Positions 26,043 to 35,178 of a stretch of DNA of 64,000 nt are shown here, piece by piece. A program made the translations under genes and the position numbers. The notes beneath the pieces were generated by a model. It saw nothing but the letters and a program-made list of their open reading frames with translations, was not told where the DNA came from and searched no databases. Source of the DNA: Saccharococcus thermophilus. Its GTDB lineage: Bacteria; Bacillota; Bacilli; Bacillales; Anoxybacillaceae. Position 1 is the first letter of the stretch. Each line of letters starts with the position of its first letter. Location: contig NZ_JAASRS010000001.1 in assembly GCF_011761475.1 (NCBI RefSeq), positions 1,364,001-1,428,000 of the forward strand, in the 5' to 3' direction.

Positions 26043-27371
26043 TTATATCCCCCCGACAAACCGCTGATGATTTAACGTTTGCTTTGGATCAATTTTTCGC
26101 TTGATTCCTTCAAGCAGAAAAAAGTACGACGGCTTTTCTCCCCATACATTGACGCGGGTTCGCAGCGCGAAAGGCAGGTGCTTGACGATGGCGTACCCGC
26201 CCAAGCTTGTCGCCGCCGCCCGCAGCTGTTCGATCGCCGTGATGATCGATTCCTCGCTTCCTCTCAAATACACTTGGCAAAGTCCGTGCCCTAGGCCGCC
26301 GTGCGCCTCTACATGAACATGGCAACTCTCTTGCAGCAAGTCGCTTTCCCGAATAATAGAGATCACATCTAGATTGATAACGCCGATTTTCACCGCCGCT
26401 TCGACTTCATTTCCAGCCGGTTCGTACGGTGCGGCGCCATTCGGGCCGATCGTGTAGAACGTTTGCCAAAACGACTTTGCCTCTTCTTGCGGAAGAATGC
26501 GAATGGCCGTGTGAGGCGGGCGAAGGCGCTGTACATAGTCCTCCTGATAATGAACGGCGCTTTCTACATCTTCAAACGCGATCATTAGCGTATAAGCACG
26601 CCTGCCGATCAGCCGCTCCGACAGCGACGGGCTCAACAATTCCAAACAAACCGGCTCCATCATCGAATCGAGAAATTGAACGGCAAACGAACGGACTTCT
26701 TCCAAATTCCCCGACGGAAATGACAGCAATACAACACTTTCATATTTCGGCAGCGGGCGGAGCTTCAGCGTAATTTCCGATAAGACGCCAAGCGTCCCCA
26801 TCGCTCCGATAAACAGCTTGTTCATATCATAGCCGGCCACATTTTTCACGACTTTTCCTCCAGAACGGATGACCTTTCCGTCAGGATAGACCGTCCGCAA
26901 ACCAATGACACTGTCGCGCGCCGAACCGTAGCCGAGCCGCTTTGGCCCGCTGTCGTTCGCCGCAATGACACCGCCGATCGTCGCATATTGCGGCCACACA
27001 GGATCAAGCGCAACCTTTTGCCGGTATTCTGCCAAGTAATCTTGTAGTTGCTGAAACACCGTCCCAGACTTGACCGTCACTGTCATATCCGCAGCCGCAT
27101 GTTCGACAATGCCGCTATAGTTTGCCAAGGAAAGCAAAATATCCACACACTCGATTTGCCCTCCAAACCCTCGTTTCGTCCCCCCGCCAACAATACATAC
27201 TTTTTTTCCATGGCTGTTGGCGTAACGCAAAACAGCGGAAATTTCCTCTTCTGTTTGCGGATAAACGGTCACATAGCCGCTGTTGCCAAGCGGATGTATT
27301 TGCTCTTCTATTCGCACTTGTTTTTCAGGCAAAAACGCTGTTAAATCGTCTTTCCATTTTAAAGGAAGCAA
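26043..27371 (-). CDS. glcE: Glycolate oxidase FAD-binding subunit GlcE
   Basis: A 442-residue second FAD-domain subunit of glycolate oxidase. The FAD-binding part shows [13 protein letters not shown] and [40 protein letters not shown] follows. The start is best placed at TTG 27371: the AGGAGGTG ribosome site is 6 bases before it, while the GTG at 27380 is part of that site. First gene of glcE-glcF-glcD; its promoter region carries the shared operator. It is somewhat longer than E. coli GlcE. Confidence 0.92.
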   Translation of the reverse strand: MLPLKWKDDLTAFLPEKQVRIEEQIHPLGNSGYVTVYPQTEEEISAVLRYANSHGKKVCIVGGGTKRGFGGQIECVDILLSLANYSGIVEHAAADMTVTVKSGTVFQQLQDYLAEYRQKVALDPVWPQYATIGGVIAANDSGPKRLGYGSARDSVIGLRTVYPDGKVIRSGGKVVKNVAGYDMNKLFIGAMGTLGVLSEITLKLRPLPKYESVVLLSFPSGNLEEVRSFAVQFLDSMMEPVCLELLSPSLSERLIGRRAYTLMIAFEDVESAVHYQEDYVQRLRPPHTAIRILPQEEAKSFWQTFYTIGPNGAAPYEPAGNEVEAAVKIGVINLDVISIIRESDLLQESCHVHVEAHGGLGHGLCQVYLRGSEESIITAIEQLRAAATSLGGYAIVKHLPFALRTRVNVWGEKPSYFFLLEGIKRKIDPKQTLNHQRFVGGI

Positions 27372-27387
27372 GCTTTGCACCTCCTGT

Positions 27388-27474
27388 TGTTTCGCAATAA
27401 GAAACAGTGTTTCTTTTATGTTATAAAAAAAAGTGTTTCTAAAAGGTAAAGCGAGTCAAAGTTATACGTGTTTC
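27388..27474 (-). promoter_or_regulatory. glcE promoter region with five TGTTTC half-sites
   Basis: TGTTTC (27388-27393), N7, GAAACA (27401-27406), N1, TGTTTC (27408-27413) repeats exactly the layout before malate synthase. Two more TGTTTC copies lie at 27434-27439 and 27469-27474. TATAAC on the minus strand near 27420-27425 could be a -10 box; no good -35 is seen, which would fit dependence on a regulator. Confidence 0.65.
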
Positions 27475-27551
27475 TATTTACTATTATTAAACCATTCATT
27501 TTTATATTTTTCAATGAATTTTTCTAATTTAGAATTTATGAATAATTGAGT

Positions 27552-28460
27552 TTATACTTCTTTCTTTTTAACCGTCACATTGCATCGTTTTTCTAGCGTC
27601 TGGATGACGGCGGACATATCAAAATCAGATAATCCTTGTTTCACCGCGATGGCAAACGTCTCTTCCGCAATTTGGCCTAAAAATTGCTTCATCCCAATTT
27701 CATCCATCAACTGATTTGCCAAACGGACATCTTTATGTACATATTTTACCGCTCCGCCTGGTTCGAACTTGCGCGGCAGCACATATTGCTCCATATGTCT
27801 GCGAAGCATGCGGCTGTCTCCGTAGCTCGCTTTCAAGATACGGTAAAGCTGCTCGGCATCTAGTCCAAGTGCCGCCCCAGCGACCATTGCCTCTGAAGCA
27901 GCAACGGAATGTACAGCGACAAGATATTGATTCATTAGTTTTGCCGCGCTTCCCGAACCGCTAGGCCCTAAATACTCTACCGTTTCGCCAAGGACGTTCA
28001 GCAGCGGCAATACTTGTTCCCAAACCTGCTTCTCCCCGCCAACCATGATTGTAAGCGTCCCTTGCTCCGCTCCTTCCGGCCCACCGCTCACCGGTGCGTC
28101 TAAATAGTAAATGTCTTTCTCTTGAGCCTGTTTGGCCACCGTTTTGCTTGTATCCGGTCCGACTGTCGTAAAATCAAGACAAATCGTTCCCGGGCGAGCA
28201 TGGTGGATCACACCGTCTTTTCGCAAATAAACGTCGATGACATCGTCCGGCATCGATAAACAAGTGCAAATCATATCTGAACGCTGCGCCAGCTCCGCGA
28301 TGGTATCCGACCTTTCCGCTCCAAGCTCCAATAGCGGCACCGTTTTCTCCGCGGAGCGGTTGTATACGGCGACGTCATATCCAGCCACAAGCAGCCGTTT
28401 AGCCATTCTTGATCCCATAACTCCTGTCCCGATGAATCCAATTTTCACTTTTGTGCGCAT
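27552..28460 (-). CDS. 3-hydroxyacid dehydrogenase, probably tartronate semialdehyde reductase
   Basis: A 302-residue beta-hydroxyacid dehydrogenase. Cofactor site GFIGTGVMGSRMAKRL at the N-terminus, substrate motif DAPVSGGPEGAEQGTLTIMV, and the catalytic Lys in GSAAKLMNQYL. Next to a hydroxypyruvate-isomerase-like gene this points to 2-hydroxy-3-oxopropionate reductase (GlxR/GarR) in glyoxylate use; 3-hydroxyisobutyrate dehydrogenase is the alternative. The start is uncertain: ATG 28460 matches the family start but its GGGAGG lies 22 bases away; a longer frame from 28526 overlaps the upstream gene. Confidence 0.8.
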   Translation of the reverse strand: MRTKVKIGFIGTGVMGSRMAKRLLVAGYDVAVYNRSAEKTVPLLELGAERSDTIAELAQRSDMICTCLSMPDDVIDVYLRKDGVIHHARPGTICLDFTTVGPDTSKTVAKQAQEKDIYYLDAPVSGGPEGAEQGTLTIMVGGEKQVWEQVLPLLNVLGETVEYLGPSGSGSAAKLMNQYLVAVHSVAASEAMVAGAALGLDAEQLYRILKASYGDSRMLRRHMEQYVLPRKFEPGGAVKYVHKDVRLANQLMDEIGMKQFLGQIAEETFAIAVKQGLSDFDMSAVIQTLEKRCNVTVKKKEV

Positions 28461-28501
28461 CGCCGCTTGCTCGGGGATGCTTCCTCCCTTCTTTCTTTTT
28501 T

Positions 28502-29281
28502 TCAAGTCAAGTAATCGTTCATCCATTGAAAACTGTGCTTGCTTTTGTCCGACGGAATATATTCGAGCCCGATCGCCCCGTTGTATCCGCGTTCTTTTAA
28601 AAACTGAAACACATATTCATAACGGATTTCTCCCGTTCCCGGCTCATGCCGTCCCGGAACGTCAGCAATTTGTACATGGGCAATCCAATCAAAATAGACG
28701 TCAAACGTCGCGGTTAAATTTCCTCGCGTTCGCTGCATATGGTAAAAATCATATTGCAGCTTGATGTTGGAAAGCCCAATCTCTTTGATGATTGACACAG
28801 CTTCATCCACGTCCGTTAAAAAATAATTTGGCATATCAAGCGGGTTAATCGGTTCGATCAACAGCGTCAGCGAATGCTGGGCCATTTGCTTTGCCGCATC
28901 ATAAAGATGGCGCATGTACGTTTCTTTCGCCTTTTGCCGGTCTAAATCAGCTGGAAGCACTCCCGCCATACAATGAATATACGGAACGTTCAACTCGACC
29001 GCATACCGAATTCCTTCCTCGACTGACCGCCAAAACTCATCCGCTCGATCTGGAAAAATCGCTAATCCTCTATCCCCTTGTTCCCAATTTCCCGGCGGCA
29101 AATTGATTAATACGAGAGATAGTCGATGTTTATCCAGCTCATAGCGGATGCGCTCGATCGAATATTCGTATGGAAACTGGCATTCCACGAGCGAAAAACC
29201 GCACTCTCTCGCCTTTTGAAACCGCTCTAGAAACGGCACTTCCGTAAAAATGGTTGAGAGGTTCACGGCAATCCTATTCAT
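28502..29281 (-). CDS. hyi: Hydroxypyruvate-isomerase-like TIM-barrel protein
   Basis: A 259-residue AP-endonuclease-2/xylose-isomerase-like TIM barrel. Metal and acid residues are in ECQFPYEY, LLIEPINPLDMPNYFL, LQYDFYHMQRTRGN, HVQIADVPGRHEPGTGEI and IGLEYIPSD. These match Hyi, which interconverts hydroxypyruvate and tartronate semialdehyde. Start ATG 29281 after GGGGGGAG. It is followed by the reductase gene. Glyoxylate carboligase, the usual third member, is absent from the window. Confidence 0.85.
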   Translation of the reverse strand: MNRIAVNLSTIFTEVPFLERFQKARECGFSLVECQFPYEYSIERIRYELDKHRLSLVLINLPPGNWEQGDRGLAIFPDRADEFWRSVEEGIRYAVELNVPYIHCMAGVLPADLDRQKAKETYMRHLYDAAKQMAQHSLTLLIEPINPLDMPNYFLTDVDEAVSIIKEIGLSNIKLQYDFYHMQRTRGNLTATFDVYFDWIAHVQIADVPGRHEPGTGEIRYEYVFQFLKERGYNGAIGLEYIPSDKSKHSFQWMNDYLT

Positions 29282-29347
29282 TCGTTTCTCCCCCCTTTTC
29301 TGCCCCATATTGTTTAACCATTCGCGCCGCCAATACTATATTCCTGC

Positions 29348-30053
29348 CTATCTCAGCAGCAGTTTTATCCACTGAAGCGCCTTTGGATAGTTTGGGTAGC
29401 GCACAGCGATATCCCATGCCGTCGTTTGCCGCAATATGCTTTTATAATGGGAAAAAGCATCAAAGCTTGCTTTGCCATGATACGCGCCGAACCCGCTTTG
29501 CCCGACGCAGCCAAACGGCAAATACGGCGTGGCGATATGCATCAGCGTATCGTTAATGCAGCCGCCGCCAAAACTGACACGCTCTAGCACCGCTTGCTGT
29601 ACACGGCGATCCTCAGAAAACAAATATAGTGCCAGCGGTTTTTCGTAACACTGAATAAAGTGGATTGCTTCATCGATATCCGTAAACGAAAAAACCGGCA
29701 AAATCGGACCGAAAATTTCTTCTTGCATGATCGGCGCGTCTTTTGCAACATTGTCGAGAATCGTCGGCTCGACCCAACGTTCCTTAATATCGTAGCGTCC
29801 GCCGTGAACAATCATTCCATCCTGCAAAAAAGAAACGAGCCGTTTTGTGTGGCGTTCACTGACTATTTTGGCGCAATGTTCACTCATTTCCGGCTTATCT
29901 CCGTAAAACTCACGAATATAGTGTTTCATTTTTTCTACCAATGCATGTTTGGATCGCTTTTCTTAACTTTTCAAGCTACTCTAGGCGAAATTCCACCGTT
30001 TTTGTTTCCCCTGTTTGAAAATAGCGCCGCTTTTTTTCAAGCAGTTCCCTCAT
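29348..30053 (-). pseudogene. Aldehyde dehydrogenase (YwdH-like) with stop codon and internal deletion
   Basis: The 5-prime end at 30053 has an AAAGGAG site and reads MRELLEKKRRYFQTGETKTV...FRLE, then a TAG where the family has Gln, then LEKLRKAIQT. It then jumps, out of frame, to the last 197 residues (EEIFGPILPVFSFTDIDEAI, GGCINDTLMH, PYLPFGCVGQSGFGAYHGK). About 220 residues including the catalytic Cys and Glu region are gone. Family length is about 455. The remnant lies upstream of hyi in the same direction. Confidence 0.88.
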
Positions 30054-30146
30054 GACGTTCCGCTCCTTTCACTCATCAGCTATATAGCGGCCATCCTCAT
30101 CTTTTCGAAGCGTGATTTAGTTGTGTGACTGCTTATGTATGCAATG

Positions 30147-30189
30147 AAAAAGGACTGTTTCCTAGACAATAGGGGAAACAGTCCTTTTT
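30147..30189 (-). terminator. Terminator of the BI-1-like gene
   Basis: Perfect 16-base arms AAAAAGGACTGTTTCC / GGAAACAGTCCTTTTT; serves the gene at 30204-30839. Confidence 0.9.
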
Positions 30190-30203
30190 GCATAAAGGTT
30201 CAA

Positions 30204-30839
30204 TCAATCTTCATCGCTGGCAAAAAAGCGCAAAATATAAATAAACAAGTTAATAAAATCAAGATAAATGTTGACGACAATCATCGGAATGTCGGCTTCC
30301 GTAAAACCATAGCGGGCAAGACGATTTATATCATAAATCGTAAAACCGAGAAAAATGAGAATTCCTAGTGCAGAAATCCCCAATTGCCCAACGCTAGAAA
30401 ACGGGATGAACCATTGAATAATGAGAAGACCAAGCAGCGCAAACGCCCCTAATGTTAAAAAGCCGCCAAGAAATGAAAAATCTTCTTTCGTTTTCGCCGC
30501 ATAAATCGCTACGCCGGAAAAGGAAATCACGGCTAGCGCAAACGCCTTGAGCACAGCTTCCGCACCAATAACGGCAACATAGTGTCCAATGAGTGGATAT
30601 AGCGTTGCGCCAGATACGAGCATAAAGCTGTACATAAGCGGATGGCCGACCGTTTTTTTGCTGCGAGCAAATATCATAGCAATTAATAAAATAATCTCGA
30701 GTATGTTAAGCGGCAAATACATCCCTATTGGGATCCACTGACCGATGTAAAGGCCCCCTGTTGCTACTGCCAATGCTGCTAAAAAGGAGACTGTTAGTTT
30801 AGCAATGGGACTAGATGAATACGTTGTTGAATAATTCAA
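30204..30839 (-). CDS. Bax-inhibitor-1/YetJ-family membrane protein
   Basis: A 211-residue protein with seven hydrophobic segments and the BI-1 family closing motif (TIYDINRLARYG, then NIYLDFINLFIYILRFFA). B. subtilis YetJ of this family is a pH-sensitive calcium leak channel; the acidic pair near the C-terminus (D in YLDF and in the last SDED) fits. Start is TTG at 30839 behind GGAGGG with 8 bases. It is transcribed alone. Confidence 0.88.
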   Translation of the reverse strand: MNYSTTYSSSPIAKLTVSFLAALAVATGGLYIGQWIPIGMYLPLNILEIILLIAMIFARSKKTVGHPLMYSFMLVSGATLYPLIGHYVAVIGAEAVLKAFALAVISFSGVAIYAAKTKEDFSFLGGFLTLGAFALLGLLIIQWFIPFSSVGQLGISALGILIFLGFTIYDINRLARYGFTEADIPMIVVNIYLDFINLFIYILRFFASDED

Positions 30840-30924
30840 TATCTATTCCCTCCTTTTTTCTTTTTCTATTTAGTTTATCATAACGGACCGCAAGCGGTCA
30901 TTAGTGAAAATGGCATTTTTGTAT

Positions 30925-30952
30925 AAAAAAGACTCGCCTAAGCGAGCCTTTT
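30925..30952 (-). terminator. Terminator of cysK
   Basis: GGCTCGC / GCGAGTC stem with one wobble pair, then six T on the minus strand, directly after the cysK stop. Confidence 0.8.
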
Positions 30953-30953
30953 G

Positions 30954-31877
30954 TTAGTCGGCAAATAAATCGGACGACAAATAACGTTCTCCCGAATCCG
31001 GTGCAATGCTAAGAACGCGCGCCCCTTTTGGAAGCTGCTTGGCCACCTCGATGGCATAATACGCGCTAGCAGCGGCGGAAGCGCCGACAAGGATGCCTTC
31101 TTCGGCCGCAAGACGGCGCGCCATCATTTGCGCATCTTCATCTTTAATAAGAAAAATATCGTCATAAATATTGCGGTTTAAAATTTTCGGGATAAATCCC
31201 GGACCTGTACCCGGGATTTTATGTGGTCCTGGCTTTCCTCCCGACAATACAGGGGAACCATATGGCTCTACGACATAAATGCGCAAATTAGGGATGCGCT
31301 TTTTCAATTCTTCTCCGGTGCCAGTCACGGTTCCACCCGTACCGGCAGTAAGCACAAACGCATCTAACTTTCCATCGAACGCATCCAAAATTTCCTGCGC
31401 CGTGCTATGGCGATGCGCATCCGGATTCGCCGGATTTTCAAATTGCATCGGAATAAAGCTGTCCGGGATTTGCGCGGCGAGCCGGTTGGCTTCATCAATC
31501 GCTCCTTGCATCCGTTTTTCCGCCGGCGTTAAATACACTTCCGCTCCGTATGCTTTTAAAATTTTTACCCGCTCGACCGTTGCGTTATCCGGCATCGTGA
31601 TAATGCAGCGATAGCCCCGAGCCGCACATACCATCGCCAAACCGATTCCGGTATTGCCGGAAGTCGGTTCGATAATGGTGCTTTTCCCCGGCACAATCTT
31701 TCCTTCTTGCTCCGCGCGCCGAATCATTTCAAACGCCGCCCGGTCCTTTACGCTTCCTCCCGGGTTAAACGATTCTAGTTTCATATACACATCTGCGCCA
31801 TGCGGATCAGGAATTCGGTTTAATTTTACAATTGGTGTATTGCCGATTAAGTCTAAAATAGAGTTATATAGTTTCAT
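30954..31877 (-). CDS. cysK: Cysteine synthase (O-acetylserine sulfhydrylase)
   Basis: A 307-residue PLP enzyme making cysteine from O-acetylserine and sulfide. The PLP Lys is in NPGGSVKDRAA, the substrate loop is PTSGNTGIG, the phosphate loop TAGTGGTVTGTG, and the C-terminal VEPYGSPVLSGGKPGPHKI matches the CysK type. There is no Rhodanese or CBS extension, so not cystathionine beta-synthase. The 73-base gap upstream is too short for an S-box or T-box. It may be a paralogue of the main cysK elsewhere. Confidence 0.92.
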   Translation of the reverse strand: MKLYNSILDLIGNTPIVKLNRIPDPHGADVYMKLESFNPGGSVKDRAAFEMIRRAEQEGKIVPGKSTIIEPTSGNTGIGLAMVCAARGYRCIITMPDNATVERVKILKAYGAEVYLTPAEKRMQGAIDEANRLAAQIPDSFIPMQFENPANPDAHRHSTAQEILDAFDGKLDAFVLTAGTGGTVTGTGEELKKRIPNLRIYVVEPYGSPVLSGGKPGPHKIPGTGPGFIPKILNRNIYDDIFLIKDEDAQMMARRLAAEEGILVGASAAASAYYAIEVAKQLPKGARVLSIAPDSGERYLSSDLFAD

Positions 31878-31950
31878 CGCAAGTCCCCAACCTTTATTAA
31901 AATTATTTTTATATGATTATAGGTCTTTTTTTGTCTTCTTTCAATGATGG

Positions 31951-33357
31951 CTACTCCACGTATATCGGAAGTTGAATCACCACTTCCAATCCTTTTCCTT
32001 CTTCGCTGTAAAACGAAATCGTTCCATCGTGAAGGGAAATAATTTGTTTGACAATCGCCAAGCCCAATCCTGTACCGCCTTCTTTTCTTGTTCGCGCTTG
32101 ATCAACACGGTAAAAGCGTTGTCCAAGAAACGGCAGCTTTTCTTTTGGGACTCCTTTTCCCGAATCACGAATGATAAGTTGACAACTCGCATCGCTAACT
32201 TTTTTCAGTTGTATATGGATCTTTCCGGCGGTTGGGGTATAACGCACGGCATTATCTAAAAGGTTTTGCACCACTTGTTCAAGCCGGTCGGCATCCCCTT
32301 CCAAAATAATATCGTGATCTAATTCCATGTTAAGTGTAATTTGTTTGTTTTGTAAAAACGGTTCGTATTTTGCGGCCGTATCTTCGATCACTTGCGCAAA
32401 TACGAGCGGGATTTTTTGCAGCGGCACACTATTTCCTTCTAACCGCGCCAAATCCAGCAAGTCACGAACAAGCCGCTCCATTCGAGCTGATTCACGGTGA
32501 ATGAGTTGAACATATTTTCTTTCTTCCGCTTTCGTTTTCACCAACCCTTGTAATATCGCTTCGCTATATCCTTTCACATAGCTTAATGGCGTCCGTAATT
32601 CGTGAGAAACGTTCGCTAAAAATTCGCGTTTTCGCATATCTTCTTCGGCAATTGCTTTTGCCATCACATTAAACGCTTTGGCAAGCCTGCCAACTTCATC
32701 GTTTGCCCGAACTGGAATTTGCGCCCGATAATCTCCTTGCGACATATGATATGCTACTTTTTCCATTTCTTTTAGCGGATCTGTGATATGACGCGCCATT
32801 CGCTTTCCGGCAAGAAGAAGAACAAACACAAATAATGTGGCAATCGGAAGCCAAACGATAGCGACATCTTTTGTCAATTCTTGAATGCTCGCGAGCGGAA
32901 TATAAAGATAGAGCGCCCCCTGTAACCGATGCTCATCTAAAAGCGGCACAATCACCCCCATAATTTGGCGGTGAAATCGCTTTTCATAACCGATTTTCGT
33001 GACCGTATCGCCGCGCAATAATTTGGATCGATCATCACCGCTAATTAATGATTTATATTCAACTCCAAACGGCAAACAAGCACTTAATTCGCGAGGATTA
33101 TTAACTAAAAGTACTTCCGCCGTTGATTTTTCATTATACCATTCGACTTGTTTGCGGAACGTATCGGTAATCGGACCGCCTTGATAATCGGATGCCAGCA
33201 GTTTTCCCTCTTCCAATAACGTCTCTTCCACTTTATCCACATACAATTTTTGATAAAAATAATTTAATAAAAAATAAGAAAATGAAACCGTCAAAATAAC
33301 TCCGATACTGATCATTAGCCAAATTTTTTGCCCTAACGTCATCGACTTTGGCTGCAT
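31951..33357 (-). CDS. Membrane sensor histidine kinase of a two-component pair
   Basis: A 468-residue kinase: first membrane helix about 12-33, extracytoplasmic sensor about 34-163, second helix about 165-184, HAMP about 185-237, H-box FLANVSHELRTPLSY with His252, then N-box DRLEQVVQNLLDNAVRYTP, G1 RDSGKGVP and G2 GTGLGLAIVKQI. The ATG directly follows the TAA of the regulator gene. It phosphorylates the OmpR-type partner. The signal is unknown; a beta-propeller lipoprotein starts the same operon. Confidence 0.93.
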   Translation of the reverse strand: MQPKSMTLGQKIWLMISIGVILTVSFSYFLLNYFYQKLYVDKVEETLLEEGKLLASDYQGGPITDTFRKQVEWYNEKSTAEVLLVNNPRELSACLPFGVEYKSLISGDDRSKLLRGDTVTKIGYEKRFHRQIMGVIVPLLDEHRLQGALYLYIPLASIQELTKDVAIVWLPIATLFVFVLLLAGKRMARHITDPLKEMEKVAYHMSQGDYRAQIPVRANDEVGRLAKAFNVMAKAIAEEDMRKREFLANVSHELRTPLSYVKGYSEAILQGLVKTKAEERKYVQLIHRESARMERLVRDLLDLARLEGNSVPLQKIPLVFAQVIEDTAAKYEPFLQNKQITLNMELDHDIILEGDADRLEQVVQNLLDNAVRYTPTAGKIHIQLKKVSDASCQLIIRDSGKGVPKEKLPFLGQRFYRVDQARTRKEGGTGLGLAIVKQIISLHDGTISFYSEEGKGLEVVIQLPIYVE

Positions 33358-34035
33358 TTACGACACCTCAAATTTATATCCGATTCCCCAAACGGTTTGA
33401 ATAAAATCGCTCGCTTTTTTTAATTTCATGCGCAACGTTTTAATATGCGTATCGACCGTTCTTGCATTTCCTGTATAATCATATCCCCATACTTGGGCAA
33501 GCAAGTCTTCCCGGCTAAACACTTGTCCATGATGTTTAGCCAAAAATAAAAGTAAATCAAATTCTTTTAACGTAAGCACAACCGGATCTCCATCCACCGT
33601 TACTTTTCTCCCTCTTTCATCAATTACGAGCGGCCCGAACGACAGATCTTCATTCTTTTGTTTGTCATGGTATACACGGCGCATAATCGCTTCAATGCGG
33701 GCAATAAGCTCACCGGGACTAAACGGCTTCACAATATAATCATCGCCGCCAAGCTTCAGCCCTTTCACTTTATCCCATTCATCTCCCCTTGCCGTTAAAA
33801 ATAAAATGGGAACATCCGATTGTTTGCGAATGCGGGCGCACAATGTAAATCCATCCATTTTCGGCATCATGACATCAATTAAAATCACATCCACCTTGTT
33901 GTTTTCAAGAATTTGTAACGCCTCTTTTCCATCCTCCGCCTCTAAATAAGAAAAACCAGCATTTTCTAAGTACATTCCGACTAAAAAACGCATATCTTCT
34001 TCATCATCGACGATTAACACCGTTTTCTTTTCCAT
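33358..34035 (-). CDS. OmpR-family response regulator
   Basis: A 225-residue regulator: receiver domain (about 1-118) with acidic pocket DDEED, phospho-acceptor Asp in ILIDVMMPKMDGF and Lys in VKPFSPGELI, then a winged helix (LTLKEFDLLLFLAKH, ending TVWGIGYKF). The start is ATG 34035 with AAGGGGG before it. Its first 32 bases overlap the end of the lipoprotein gene, so the genes are translationally linked. Confidence 0.94.
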   Translation of the reverse strand: MEKKTVLIVDDEEDMRFLVGMYLENAGFSYLEAEDGKEALQILENNKVDVILIDVMMPKMDGFTLCARIRKQSDVPILFLTARGDEWDKVKGLKLGGDDYIVKPFSPGELIARIEAIMRRVYHDKQKNEDLSFGPLVIDERGRKVTVDGDPVVLTLKEFDLLLFLAKHHGQVFSREDLLAQVWGYDYTGNARTVDTHIKTLRMKLKKASDFIQTVWGIGYKFEVS

Positions 34036-35011
34036 CGTCATCCCCCTTCCGAATGAGCAATTGAAACGGGCCTTTCCCTGTTTTCCATCGCGCGATGATC
34101 TCCATCGTGTGCTGATCAACGACATAGATTTCATTGCTGTCATAGCTAGCAACATATAGCCGTCCGTTCGCTCCGATCATGGTAAAAGGATTCGCTCCGA
34201 TCGTTACAGATGCTTTCAAATTTCCTGAATCATCCCATTTCCGTACCATATTAGAACCATGACTTAATGCAAATATTCCTTCGTTTGTTTCAACAAAACT
34301 CACTGGCATCACTGGCGCCTTCATCAATTTTATTAGTTCTCCCGTTTTTATAGAATAAATACGAATATTCGTTTCCACTGTACTGCCGCTTCCGTGTCCC
34401 CCGATCCACAATTCCTGTTGCCGCTCGCGAAGCAAGCCGCCAAACGCGAATTTTGGAACGGAAAACTTACGGATGACGCGCCGTTTGTCGACATCGACAA
34501 TATATGCTTTTGTATCGCGAAAATCAATCGCGTATATGGTTGTACCTGCTTTATTTTGCAATAAAGTTAACGGCTTATTCCCTACCTCGATTTTTCCTTT
34601 TTCTTTTCCATTCCCATCAAATATCCGAAGCGCTTTTTCCCGTTCGTCTGCCAAAAAAACGGTATTCCCTTTATTAGACACAAGCGCGCCGACAATTCCT
34701 TTTCCCGTTTTCCATTTGCTTTTCTCTTTTCCGGTCCTCATATCGTATAAATAAACACGATCTAACTCACTACCATACAATAACAACGTTCTATTATCTT
34801 GAAGTAATACGGCGCCTTTTATTGGTTTCTTCATTTTCCATTCCGCGACTTTCTTTCCTGTTTGCGTATCAAAAAATGTCACGCTTTCATCGTTCACATT
34901 TACGCTGATTAACACTTCCAAGCGTTTTGGAATAGCGGGAAACGTTTCTTGTTCACATCCATGAACGAATAACATTCCTAATACCGCTAGCAACATATAT
35001 ATCCTTCTCAT
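34004..35011 (-). CDS. Beta-propeller (YncE/YVTN-type) lipoprotein
   Basis: A 335-residue lipoprotein: signal helix MRRIYMLLAVLGMLFVHGC with a lipobox Cys19, then repeated beta-propeller blades (for example SVTFFDTQTGKKVAEWKM, VYLYDMRTGKEKSKWKTG, RIYSIKTGELIKLM, EIYVVDQHTMEIIARWKTG). It should sit on the outer face of the membrane. Its 3-prime end overlaps the response regulator gene and the kinase follows, so it may be the sensing partner or a target of that pair (inference). Confidence 0.85.
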   Translation of the reverse strand: MRRIYMLLAVLGMLFVHGCEQETFPAIPKRLEVLISVNVNDESVTFFDTQTGKKVAEWKMKKPIKGAVLLQDNRTLLLYGSELDRVYLYDMRTGKEKSKWKTGKGIVGALVSNKGNTVFLADEREKALRIFDGNGKEKGKIEVGNKPLTLLQNKAGTTIYAIDFRDTKAYIVDVDKRRVIRKFSVPKFAFGGLLRERQQELWIGGHGSGSTVETNIRIYSIKTGELIKLMKAPVMPVSFVETNEGIFALSHGSNMVRKWDDSGNLKASVTIGANPFTMIGANGRLYVASYDSNEIYVVDQHTMEIIARWKTGKGPFQLLIRKGDDDGKENGVNRR

Positions 35012-35178
35012 GTCCGCACCTCCTTTGTAGATAAGTTGATTATAAACAAATATGATGAAATATTTGTGAAAAATTGTTCACATTTATTCATCAAATAAAA
35101 ATTTACATTTATTCTACCTTTTCCTTCTTTATAATTAAAATTAAGGAAGTAAAAGAATAAAAAACGAGGTGACAGCGT

